From contig NZ_WUAX01000014.1 of assembly GCF_009806985.1 (NCBI RefSeq), positions 124,001-188,000 on the forward strand: 64,000 nt of DNA, written 5' to 3'. A model generated the notes under the pieces. It had not been told where the DNA came from, ran no database searches, and saw only the letters and a program-made list of their open reading frames with translations. Made by a program: the position numbers and the translations under genes. Source of the DNA: Halorubrum sp. JWXQ-INN 858. GTDB taxonomy: Archaea; Halobacteriota; Halobacteria; Halobacteriales; Haloferacaceae. Shown one piece after another: positions 50,195 to 57,864 of the stretch (position 1 is the first letter of the stretch; every line of letters starts with the position of its first letter).

Positions 50195-51468
50195 TTTGCA
50201 CCGTTCCCTGTCGCCACTCTCTGCACCTGCTCCCCGTGAGCGTCCCCCTTCGCCCGATCGAGGTCGTCTCGAATGGCCGCCGCGATGCGATCACCTGAGC
50301 GCCTGACCCCCGGTACGTTGGGCGCGTACGGACCGACGGATCCGAGCGCCAGCGCTCCGGAGGCGTACAGCGGCACGGATCGGCCGTCCTCGTCCTGCCA
50401 GGCGAGCGTATCGTCGTCGAGGATGGGCATCCCCCGATAGCCTCGAGCGAGGTCGAGTTCGCCGACGATACGCTCGACGAACGGGTGATCGAACACCGGC
50501 TCGAAGCCGGTCGTGAGGACGACACGGTCCGCACGGAGGTGCAAGCCGTGGTCCAACGAGAGCCGAATGGCTCCGTTCTCGACGATCGCCGAATCGACGT
50601 TCCCTTGTGTCAGCGTGACGGTCCCCTCGTCGATCCGGGCTTCGAACTCCGGATACAAGTACGGCGGGACGGTCGCGGTGTTTCGAGCCGCTGTGACCTC
50701 GTCGAACCGGTCCTTCGATCCCGGCGGGTGTCGGTGGAGGTTGCGTTTGATGTGCGACCAGTTGATCCACGGCGGGTCCGCCTCCGACACCTCCCACTCG
50801 AGCGGGTGACGCGAGAGGAGGACCACCGACTGGGTCGCGCTCAACTCACACGCGAGCTGTGCGGCGGTGATGCCTCCGCCGACGACGATCGTCCGATCGA
50901 CGGACGCCTCGGGATCGAACCCCTCCCACACGTGCTCGACCCGTTCGGTGTCGGTGGCCCAGTCGGGCCATCGATACCGCCCCCCGTGACCGATCGCCAA
51001 CACGCAGTAGTCGGTCTCGACGGGGCCGTCGGCCGTTTCCAAGCGAAAGCCCGTCGCATTGGGGAGGTCGTGGATCCCCTCGACTGAGGCCTGGTGATGT
51101 AGCGACTCGAGCCCTTTCCGTTCGATCACGTACTCCGCGAAATCCAAGAAGAGATCGAGGGAGGGACGTTGTGGGTAGTCGACGGTCGGAACGAGCTCGT
51201 CCTCCCGATCGTTCGCCTCCGCGAAGCTCTCGAGGGCGAACGGCTCGGTCCCGACGTGATGAACGAACGTCGATCGGAGCGTCTCCATCCCACAGGCCTT
51301 CGCCTTCTCGCGGAACGACGCCAGCAATCGGTCGTGTGGGTCGACGATGCGGACGTCCGACTCGTCGAAAGGGGTGTCTTCGAGGAGACGCTGTGCGAGA
51401 TACGTTCCCTGGATCCCTCCGCCCACGACGGTGCAGCCGAACTTCCGGGTTGAGTCGTGTGTCTTCAT
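50176..51468 (-). CDS. FAD/NAD(P)-binding oxidoreductase
   Basis: The 430-residue flavoprotein has the FAD motif CTVVGGGIQGTYLAQRL at residues 12-28 and a second Rossmann motif TIVVGGGITAAQLACEL near 192-208. YCVLAIGHGGRYRWPDW near 151 is typical of the N-hydroxylating monooxygenase-like group. It is divergent from the COG0523 GTPase across a 103-bp AT-rich gap, so both are probably controlled together; some members of this group act with metal-homeostasis genes. Its 3' end overlaps iteron array C, so the last few residues may derive from the array. Confidence 0.88.
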   Translation of the reverse strand: MKTHDSTRKFGCTVVGGGIQGTYLAQRLLEDTPFDESDVRIVDPHDRLLASFREKAKACGMETLRSTFVHHVGTEPFALESFAEANDREDELVPTVDYPQRPSLDLFLDFAEYVIERKGLESLHHQASVEGIHDLPNATGFRLETADGPVETDYCVLAIGHGGRYRWPDWATDTERVEHVWEGFDPEASVDRTIVVGGGITAAQLACELSATQSVVLLSRHPLEWEVSEADPPWINWSHIKRNLHRHPPGSKDRFDEVTAARNTATVPPYLYPEFEARIDEGTVTLTQGNVDSAIVENGAIRLSLDHGLHLRADRVVLTTGFEPVFDHPFVERIVGELDLARGYRGMPILDDDTLAWQDEDGRSVPLYASGALALGSVGPYAPNVPGVRRSGDRIAAAIRDDLDRAKGDAHGEQVQRVATGNGANDTYRH

Positions 51469-51571
51469 GCGAGAGACGTCGCGTCGTACTCGTAGACAGC
51501 CGCCACTTGTTAATAAGAATTTTGGATAAGATAATAAGATATATTAGTAAACGCCACTCTGTTGATAACAC
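51469..51571. promoter_or_regulatory. Shared divergent promoter with 17-bp direct repeats
   Basis: The gap is AT-rich and carries CGCCACTTGTTAATAA at 51501 and CGCCACTCTGTTGATAA at 51552, one near each start codon. TATATTAG at 51540 is the probable TATA box of the GTPase gene, about 32 nt before its ATG. The repeats are candidate operators for a metal-responsive repressor. Confidence 0.6.
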
Positions 51572-52843
51572 ATGGACGAGCAGACGATCCCTGTGACGGT
51601 CCTTTCCGGAATGCTCGGTGCTGGGAAGACGACGACGCTCAATCACCTGCTGCACGAGAGCGGCGACTTGGATCTCGCCGTGCTCGTCAACGACATGGGC
51701 GAAGTAAACGTCGACGCGGACCTCGTCGCCGAGTCCTCCGACATTTCGGCTGACGAAGAGGAGTTGATCGAGCTCTCGAACGGATGTATCTGCTGTGAAC
51801 TGCGCGGCGACCTGTTGGATGCGATCGGCGGACTCACGCGCGACCGGGATTTCGACGCGATCGTGGTCGAATCGACGGGCGTCGCCGAACCTCTTCCCGT
51901 CGCACAGACGCTGACGCTCGGTTTCGACCAGTCGAACCTCGATCCGACGGAGTTCTACGAGGAGACGGGCATCGAGCCGCTCGAGAACTGTCACCTCGAT
52001 ACGGCGGTGACGGTCGTCGACGCCCACCAGTTCAACGAGGCGATGCAGTCCGACGAAATCCTCGACGACGACGGGACGAAAAAGCATCTCGGCGATCTAC
52101 TCGTCGAACAGGTGGAGTTCTGTGACGTCTTGCTTTTGAACAAGTGTGACCTCGTCGACGAGGCGACGCTCGACGGGATCGAAGGGACGCTGGAGGTCCT
52201 CCAGCCACGCGCCGAGATCGTTCGGACGACGCATGGCCGGATCGATATCGACGAAGTGATCGACACCGGTCGGTTCGACTTCGAGGCGGCGAGCCGCTCG
52301 GCGGGCTGGATACGGGAGCTCCAGGAACCGCACGAATCGGCCGAGGAGGAACACGGCGTGACCTCGTTCGTCTTCGAGGCACGGCGGCCGTTCCACCCCG
52401 AACGCTTCGCCGACCTGCTCGACGCGTTCCCGGAGTCCGTCGTCAGATCGAAGGGTCACTTCTGGCTCGCCGGCCGCGAGGAACGGGCGCTCATGCTGAA
52501 CGTCGCCGGGAAGTCGATCCGGGTTGCTCCCGCCGGGGCCTGGGTCGCGAGCCTCCCGCCCGAAGAACGCATGGAGCAGTTCGAGGCGTACCCTGAACTC
52601 GAAGAGACGTGGGACGACGAGTGGGGCGATCGCGGCACGCGGCTGGTCGTTATCGGAACCGACATCGACCACGGACCGATCCGGAACCACCTCGAGGCAT
52701 CCCTCCTCACCAACGAGGAGATGGGGGCCGATTGGGGGGCGTTCGACGATCGGTTCCCGACGTTCGAGCCGTCCGAAGAAGCGGGCGGCGGGTCGGAAGA
52801 CGTCGAGCACGACGGACGAGAGGAGATCGGGATCGCGGATTGA
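51572..52843 (+). CDS. COG0523 (CobW-type) metallochaperone GTPase
   Basis: The 423-residue G3E GTPase has Walker A SGMLGAGKTTTL at residues 12-23, the metal-binding CxCC motif at C72, C74 and C75 (NGCICCELR), a Walker B-like VVESTGVAEP near 92 and NKCD near 187. The C-terminal domain, with VFEARRPFHPERFADLL and the FWLAGREE strand, is the CobW C-terminal fold. COG0523 proteins deliver zinc or other metals to client enzymes, often under metal limitation. Neighbours fit zinc starvation: the gene precedes an S14 paralogue lacking zinc ligands. Confidence 0.94.
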   Translation: MDEQTIPVTVLSGMLGAGKTTTLNHLLHESGDLDLAVLVNDMGEVNVDADLVAESSDISADEEELIELSNGCICCELRGDLLDAIGGLTRDRDFDAIVVESTGVAEPLPVAQTLTLGFDQSNLDPTEFYEETGIEPLENCHLDTAVTVVDAHQFNEAMQSDEILDDDGTKKHLGDLLVEQVEFCDVLLLNKCDLVDEATLDGIEGTLEVLQPRAEIVRTTHGRIDIDEVIDTGRFDFEAASRSAGWIRELQEPHESAEEEHGVTSFVFEARRPFHPERFADLLDAFPESVVRSKGHFWLAGREERALMLNVAGKSIRVAPAGAWVASLPPEERMEQFEAYPELEETWDDEWGDRGTRLVVIGTDIDHGPIRNHLEASLLTNEEMGADWGAFDDRFPTFEPSEEAGGGSEDVEHDGREEIGIAD

Positions 52844-52866
52844 CACACCAGCATCCGAACGACGAC

Positions 52867-53052
52867 GTGCCTGAACCAGGACCGCCATCGGCCACGGAGC
52901 CCCCGACGCTAGCGTGTCGTTCGGTCATCGAACCGATGGAATCGGGATCGGACCTGTGTACGATCTACTCGATCGTGCCCGTGGACGACCCGGTGACCAC
53001 CTGGATCTCCGCTCGGGAGGATTCGTACTGCTCGCTTGAGGATGCGCGATAA
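52867..53052 (+). CDS. DUF7511-like small haloarchaeal protein
   Basis: I start it at the GTG at 52867, giving 61 residues; TTG at 52840 or ATG at 52936 are alternatives. The conserved part is [34 protein letters not shown], with CTIY, TTWI and SLEDAR matching the haloarchaeal DUF7511 pattern as I remember it. Its function is unknown. It lies between the GTPase and the 85-residue gene, in the same direction, so it is part of the proposed metal cassette. Confidence 0.7.
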   Translation: MPEPGPPSATEPPTLACRSVIEPMESGSDLCTIYSIVPVDDPVTTWISAREDSYCSLEDAR

Positions 53053-53091
53053 CACCGCGAAGACCAACGAAATCAACGGAACCAACGAACG

Positions 53092-53349
53092 ATGTCTACG
53101 ACATTCCAAACCGCAGTCAAGAAGGACGTATCATCAACACGACGCTTCGAGGCGATCGAGACGCTCGTCCGCACGAACGAGACGACGAACCTCGCGCTTC
53201 TCGTCCGCATGGACGGTCTCGGAGGCGAGTTCCGTCGGCGCGCACTCGACGGCTTGGCCGACTGTCACGCCACGGCGGCGCTCGAGGAACTCGCCGACGA
53301 CAAGACGATCGATCCGTCGCTGAGGCGGACCGCGGAGAGGCTGGCGTGA
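53092..53349 (+). CDS. Small helical protein, possibly HEAT-like
   Basis: The 85-residue protein, starting [20 protein letters not shown], is all-helical: [24 protein letters not shown], then [27 protein letters not shown], reminiscent of a pair of HEAT repeats. I do not recognise a family. Its stop overlaps the GTG start of the S14-like gene (GTGA), so the two are translationally coupled and probably needed at the same time. Confidence 0.75.
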   Translation: MSTTFQTAVKKDVSSTRRFEAIETLVRTNETTNLALLVRMDGLGGEFRRRALDGLADCHATAALEELADDKTIDPSLRRTAERLA

Positions 53350-53564
53350 CTCGCGAAACGCCGGCCTCGTCGTCGAACGGATCGAACGACGGGACCGACG
53401 CATCCGACGGGCAGGCCGAGACGAACGGGGAGCGCATCGACAACCGACACGTCTGTCGGGACACCGGTCGCGAACAGGGCCTGGTCGGCACGTACGACAT
53501 CTGGCTCTGCCGGCAATCGTTTCGGGAGCTGGCTCGCGAGATCGGGTTTCGTAAGTACGACTGA
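53346..53564 (+). CDS. Ribosomal protein S14 paralogue lacking two zinc ligands
   Basis: The 72-residue protein has a 30-residue acidic extension and then the archaeal S14 (uS14 type Z) core, [19 protein letters not shown] followed by [17 protein letters not shown]. In canonical archaeal S14 four cysteines form CxxC-x14-CxxC and bind zinc. Here the second and fourth are replaced: C37-T40 and C55-S58. That makes it a likely zinc-independent form. In bacteria such C-minus paralogues replace the zinc form when zinc is scarce. Coupling to the COG0523 cassette supports the same role here. A canonical copy elsewhere in the genome is expected but not visible. Confidence 0.85.
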   Translation: MTRETPASSSNGSNDGTDASDGQAETNGERIDNRHVCRDTGREQGLVGTYDIWLCRQSFRELAREIGFRKYD

Positions 53565-53705
53565 CCGAGCCGTCCCGTTGCCGTCGAACCGCGATCGGGT
53601 ACTGCGTCGCCGACGAGTAGCCGATGGGCCTCTCGCGACCGTTGTGCCTCGGTGTCCGTCGTCGCCGTTCGACATCGCCGCTCGCCGGACGAACCGACTA
53701 CTGAT

Positions 53706-53757
53706 ACAGATCTCTATTACAGATATCTATTACAGATGTCTGCTATGGCTGTCCGTA
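53706..53757 (+). repeat. 13-bp iteron array B (three units plus degenerate copy)
   Basis: ACAGATCTCTATT, ACAGATATCTATT and ACAGATGTCTGCT start at 53706, 53719 and 53732, in the same orientation and period as array A near parA. It lies 3.8 kb away, past the S14-like gene, in the gap 53565-53872. Confidence 0.9.
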
Positions 53758-53822
53758 CGACGATACAGGGCATGCAAGCACGTTACGACGGTTTCGTTCT
53801 CACTCGATAACAAGATAGAACC

Positions 53823-53880
53823 CGAGAACCGTGAACAGATCGACGACGTCCTCACGGATCTCGAAGAAGCGCATGGTTGA
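53823..53880 (+). pseudogene. Possible remnant of a small ORF
   Basis: A frame ending at 53880 encodes NKIEPENREQIDDVLTDLEEAHG, which looks like a genuine protein end, but no good start codon lies in front; upstream is iteron DNA. It may be the tail of a gene broken by rearrangement at array B. The last bases overlap the next small gene. Confidence 0.35.
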
Positions 53881-54106
53881 TTTCATCGTCGAATATCCCG
53901 AGGGACACTCACCCGACGACTACGGGGTGATGGGACTGGTCGAAACCGCAGACGACGGCGGACGGACGCAGAAAACGTCCGTAGACCGACACTATCCGTT
54001 CAGCCAGCCCGACATCGACGACACGTCCGTCGAGGCGTACTGCGCGACGTCCATGATTTCACGCGGCAACACTTTCATTGAAGAAGGACGTACTCGAACG
54101 CGTTAG
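53873..54106 (+). CDS. Hypothetical protein, 77 residues
   Basis: From the ATG at 53873 the product starts MVDFIVEYPEGHSPDDYGVM, continues GLVETADDGG and has a polar tail (SRGNTFIEEGRTRTR). Composition is typical of a soluble halophilic protein. I do not recognise a family. An ATG at 53831 would extend it by 14 residues. It precedes the rhodanese-lactamase gene by 63 nt and may be its partner. Confidence 0.5.
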   Translation: MVDFIVEYPEGHSPDDYGVMGLVETADDGGRTQKTSVDRHYPFSQPDIDDTSVEAYCATSMISRGNTFIEEGRTRTR

Positions 54107-54169
54107 GCGGCGGCAGCGAACGCGACGGATCCGACGAACGGCAAACTCGACACGACACAGATGAGATAG

Positions 54170-55318
54170 ATGGTCAAGAACACCACTCCGGAACAACTCG
54201 CGGACGGGATCGACGCCGACGAACAGTTCACGCTCATCGACACGCGCCCCGAAGACAGCTACGACGCTTGGCACGTGCGCGACGCGGAGAACGTCCCCTA
54301 TGACCCGGACGAGGGACTGAGCGAGGACCAACTGAACGAAGTGAACGCGCTGGTCGACGACCGGCCGGTCGTCGTCATCTGTGGCAAGGGCCTGACGTCG
54401 ACGCCGTTTGCGTTCGCACTCGACGAGCACGGCTACGAGGACGTCTCGGTCGTTACTGGCGGCATGGAAGACTGGAGCAAACTCTACGAGGTCGTCCCCA
54501 TCGAGACAGCCAACGACGACCTCGTCGTCCGGCAGGTCCAGCGCCGAGCGAAGGGCTGTCTCGGCTACGTCGTCGGCTCCACGGAGGCAGAAGAGGCCGT
54601 CGTGGTCGATGCGACCCGACAAACCGACCAGTTCAAAATCGCCGCCCAGGACGCCGGGCTCTCCATTTCGCGCGTGCTCGATACGCACGTCCACGCCGAC
54701 CACATCTCGGGCGGTTCGGCGCTCGCCGACGAGATCGGCGTGCCTTATCACCTCGGCGACACAGCCCGCGAGCGCGGCGTCGAGTACGAATACGACCCGC
54801 TGTCGGATGGGGACGTCATCGACGTTGGCGGCGTCGAGATCGAAGCATTGCACACGCCCGGGCACACCTCGGAGATGATGAACTACCTCGTCGACGGCGA
54901 ACTCCTGTTGACGGGCGATACGCTGTTCGTCGACTCCGTCGGACGGACGGAACTCCAGTTCGGCGAAGACGACGCCTCGCGGGGAGCGGAACTGCTGTAC
55001 GACTCGCTCCACGAGACGATCCTCGACCTTCCCGACGACACGACGGTCCTGCCGGGTCATCTCACCGTCACGAGCGACGGCCGGTACGAGAACGGCTCGC
55101 CGGGTGAGCCCCTCGAGGCTCGGCTCGGGGACCTCCGTGATGACCTCGACTTCCTCGGGCTCGATCGTGAAGCGTTCGTCGAGCGATTGACCGAGGATGC
55201 CCCGGAGAAGCCCCCGAACTACGAGGCGGTTATCGCTATCAACACCGGCAGAGACACCGTCGACGACGAGAGCGAGGCGACGGAGCTCGAACTGGGGCCG
55301 AACAACTGCGCCGCCTAG
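54170..55318 (+). CDS. Rhodanese-metallo-beta-lactamase fusion (persulfide dioxygenase-like)
   Basis: The 382-residue protein joins an N-terminal rhodanese domain (about residues 1-105, with TLIDTRPEDSYDAWHV and active-site Cys70 in VVICGKGLTS) to a metallo-beta-lactamase domain with THVHADHISGG near 173-183, HTPGHTSEMM and LTGDTLFVDSVGR. The order differs from the usual lactamase-first fusions. ETHE1-type enzymes oxidise glutathione or coenzyme persulfides; haloarchaea lack glutathione, so another persulfide is likely. It probably handles sulfane sulfur. Confidence 0.9.
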   Translation: MVKNTTPEQLADGIDADEQFTLIDTRPEDSYDAWHVRDAENVPYDPDEGLSEDQLNEVNALVDDRPVVVICGKGLTSTPFAFALDEHGYEDVSVVTGGMEDWSKLYEVVPIETANDDLVVRQVQRRAKGCLGYVVGSTEAEEAVVVDATRQTDQFKIAAQDAGLSISRVLDTHVHADHISGGSALADEIGVPYHLGDTARERGVEYEYDPLSDGDVIDVGGVEIEALHTPGHTSEMMNYLVDGELLLTGDTLFVDSVGRTELQFGEDDASRGAELLYDSLHETILDLPDDTTVLPGHLTVTSDGRYENGSPGEPLEARLGDLRDDLDFLGLDREAFVERLTEDAPEKPPNYEAVIAINTGRDTVDDESEATELELGPNNCAA

Positions 55319-55655
55319 AGCACAGCCCCCGCTTCCCCGTTGCAGACTCCTCTGGCAGCCGCGTCGCGACCACCCTCGGTGCGCTCGCGGGTGTGTCAGT
55401 CCGCGACCGGGCACCGACGATGGTGGGGTCGTGAGGTGACGCTGCGCTCGACGATCACGTCTGACCGATCGAACTTGGTCGCATTTGCAGATGGTCCTGT
55501 ACGAGATACGTTCCCTGTAGTCGTTTCAGATGATAACGCGTAAGGTAATTCGTTCCGACGAGCGGCATCTAGCCGGGCCTGAGCAGCGATCAGCTCCAGA
55601 ATAGACTTCGAGATACTCGCTTCGGTCGGGCGAAACCAACTGGCGACACGCAGCG
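55319..55655. other. Intergenic region between convergent genes
   Basis: This 337-bp region lies between the 3' ends of the rhodanese-lactamase gene and the MscS gene. I see no gene, repeat or RNA structure that I can support. Confidence 0.5.
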
Positions 55656-56465
55656 TCAGCAGTGCTCGGAGACGTGGACGGGCGCCTCGGGTATTTCGAT
55701 CCCTTCGCTGGCGAAGGCGGCCATCGAGCGCTCTGTCACGTCCGAGGCGAACGCGAACTCGTCGCGCAGGTCGGCCACATACGCCTTGCCGCGAATCGTC
55801 CGATAGTAGGACTCGTCCTCGACCAGGACCGCGAACCGATGGTCGTCGTCGGCGTAGACGTACTTCGAGGTCACCATGGCTTCCTCGACGATCGCGCTCG
55901 CTCGCTCGACGTCGACAGAGGCGGTGACTGCGAGTTCGACGACGACCATCATCTCCGGCTGGCCGTCGTTGGCGTTCGAGACGTTCGCAGTGAACATCGT
56001 TGCGTTCGGGATACTTACGGCGCTGTCGTCGGGCGTCCTCAGCGTCGTCGCACGGAGGTCGATGTCGGTTACCTCGCCGTAGTCGCCGTCGATGGTGACC
56101 TTGTCGCCGACCTGGTAAGGTTGCTCGGTAACGAGCACCAGTCCACCGATTATCCCCGCGAAGAGGTCCTTCAGGCCGAACCCCAGAGCCGCCCCGAACA
56201 GCCCCGACACTGCGAGCAACTGTACGGCCGATAGTTGGAGCAACGGCCCTAGAACCAGATACGCCGCGGTTCCGTAGATGAGAACTCGCGCGATCGGAAT
56301 GAAAATCTTGATGCTGATCCGTCGGTGAGGAATCCGCTCGACGACCGCCGTGAGCACGTATCCGACGAACCAGGCGGCTAGGTACGCGGCCACGAGCACG
56401 CCCACCATTCTCGTGAGCGTCTCCTGGCCTATCCCCAGGTCTACTAGCGCCTGGAGGATGGTCAC
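55656..56465 (-). CDS. MscS-family mechanosensitive channel
   Basis: The 269-residue protein has three N-terminal membrane helices, the third (LQLSAVQLLAVSGLFGAALGFGLKDLFAGIIGGLVLVTE) being the glycine/alanine-rich pore helix, followed by the beta domain YQVGDKVTIDGDYGEVTDIDLRATTLRTPDD. It releases solutes on hypo-osmotic shock. Its start overlaps the stop of the ATPase-like gene upstream, an unusual pairing. Confidence 0.92.
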   Translation of the reverse strand: MTILQALVDLGIGQETLTRMVGVLVAAYLAAWFVGYVLTAVVERIPHRRISIKIFIPIARVLIYGTAAYLVLGPLLQLSAVQLLAVSGLFGAALGFGLKDLFAGIIGGLVLVTEQPYQVGDKVTIDGDYGEVTDIDLRATTLRTPDDSAVSIPNATMFTANVSNANDGQPEMMVVVELAVTASVDVERASAIVEEAMVTSKYVYADDDHRFAVLVEDESYYRTIRGKAYVADLRDEFAFASDVTERSMAAFASEGIEIPEAPVHVSEHC

Positions 56466-57457
56466 AGTATCCGCCCCCGTTCGGTCGCCGTCACGGCGGC
56501 CGGCACTGCCGCCGATACCAGTTCCACGGTATCGTCCTCGACCGTGACGAGGCCGTCGCGCGCGAGACGCCCGAGAACCCGATCGAGTCTGTCAACGATT
56601 CCCGTGAGCTGTGCCCGGTTGACCCGCTCTTTTGCGAGCACGATCCGCAGACAGAACGCTTCCTCGCGGTCTAGGTCCCGGTCGGATGCGGGGACGGCCA
56701 TGTCGCTCGGGCGTACCTCCGGCCCCTGTCGGGCCTCCCAGATAGCCGTGGCGACGCCGAGGTTCCCGTTCGAAACAGCAGCGAGCCGGCCGAACGTCAC
56801 GTCCTTTGGACCCAGATTTCTATCCGAAAGCAGGTCTCTGACTGCGACTGGGCTCAGCATAGGGACCGGCACCGATACGGACCAGTCCCGCCAGCCGACC
56901 TCGTGGCGCGTCGTGACGACCAAGCCGTCCCGCTCGGGGTCGTCTGCGACGAACGCCGGCATCTCGTCGTACCGATCTCGCACGAGTTCCGCGATCCGTT
57001 CTGCGGGAAGGGGCTGGACCTCAACGGTGATGGGAAACTCCTGACCGAGGGCCTGCACCGCCGCGAGGTACGTCCACGCGTACCGGTTCCAGCCCGTCAC
57101 CACCGTCGCATCGATGCTCGCCAGGTCGTCGAGAAACGCGGACAGCTCCTCGAAGCCGCCGATGCGACGCTCGTACAGGTGCTGGCAGTTCTCTATCACG
57201 ATTGGCCCCCCGTTGATCCTCGCCCGGATTTGGTCGACCCCGTCGCCCGGGCCAAGGCTAACCCGGGTTGCGTCCAGATCCCGCACAGCACGGTCTAGAA
57301 CGGATCCGCGTCCGGAGAACGGATCGCCGACGACGGCAACCGGCCCGGTCCCCTCGCCCGAGAGGACCGCCGTGAACGCCTCGTGGTCGTCTCCGAGGAG
57401 CGTGGAGACGTCGACGTCCGGCCCCCGGCGCCTCCTTTCGACGGCACTCTGCTTCAT
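56462..57457 (-). CDS. Degenerate AAA/STAND-like ATPase with winged-helix end, coupled to MscS
   Basis: The 331-residue protein resembles an AAA+ module. VAVVGDPFSGRGSVLDRA near residues 40-57 fits a P-loop in which the invariant lysine is replaced by Arg-Gly. PIVIENCQHLY near 88 sits where Walker B acidic residues belong. VVTGWNRYAWTYL follows a sensor-like strand. The C-terminus (LRIVLAKERVNRAQLTGIVDRLDRVLGRLARDGLVTVED) is winged-helix-like. It likely does not hydrolyse ATP. ATGA overlap with the MscS gene indicates a joint function, perhaps regulation of the channel. Confidence 0.75.
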   Translation of the reverse strand: MKQSAVERRRRGPDVDVSTLLGDDHEAFTAVLSGEGTGPVAVVGDPFSGRGSVLDRAVRDLDATRVSLGPGDGVDQIRARINGGPIVIENCQHLYERRIGGFEELSAFLDDLASIDATVVTGWNRYAWTYLAAVQALGQEFPITVEVQPLPAERIAELVRDRYDEMPAFVADDPERDGLVVTTRHEVGWRDWSVSVPVPMLSPVAVRDLLSDRNLGPKDVTFGRLAAVSNGNLGVATAIWEARQGPEVRPSDMAVPASDRDLDREEAFCLRIVLAKERVNRAQLTGIVDRLDRVLGRLARDGLVTVEDDTVELVSAAVPAAVTATERGRIL

Positions 57458-57728
57458 TATATCATTCTCTTTGTGTCCAGCCGGTTGATAATACCGGACA
57501 GGGGTCGACCCCGTCGGACGGTCTTCAGCGCCCTATCAATTCGTCTGGTTCGCGGCTTAACACGGCTGAGAGACGACCATTTGAGTCACTGATCGTTTAT
57601 CCTCCCCGGTCCAGCCGGGGACTTTAGCGATATCGCCGCTGAACAGCCGCCAACCTCGTGTGTTTTGATAGTCGAAGCCCTCACCTTGGGAGCAAGAACC
57701 AAGAGTATTCGAGCGCAACTCGTTGCTG

Positions 57729-57854
57729 ATGGCGGAGATACTGCTCGTGGTCGGCGTCGTCGCCCTCGGATTCATGATCACACGGTGGGTGACGTTCCCG
57801 GTGGGGGCCGTGAGAAGGATAGTGTACACCGCCGTCGTCGAGGAGTCCGTATGA
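57729..57854 (+). CDS. Small membrane protein, 41 residues
   Basis: ATG at 57729 encodes MAEILLVVGVVALGFMITRW, then VTFPVGAVRRIVYTAVVEESV: one membrane helix with a basic patch after it. It lies 10 nt before the following membrane-protein gene and in the same direction. Short membrane proteins of this type are often missed by gene callers. The function is unknown. Confidence 0.6.
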   Translation: MAEILLVVGVVALGFMITRWVTFPVGAVRRIVYTAVVEESV

Positions 57855-57864
57855 GACGATCACG

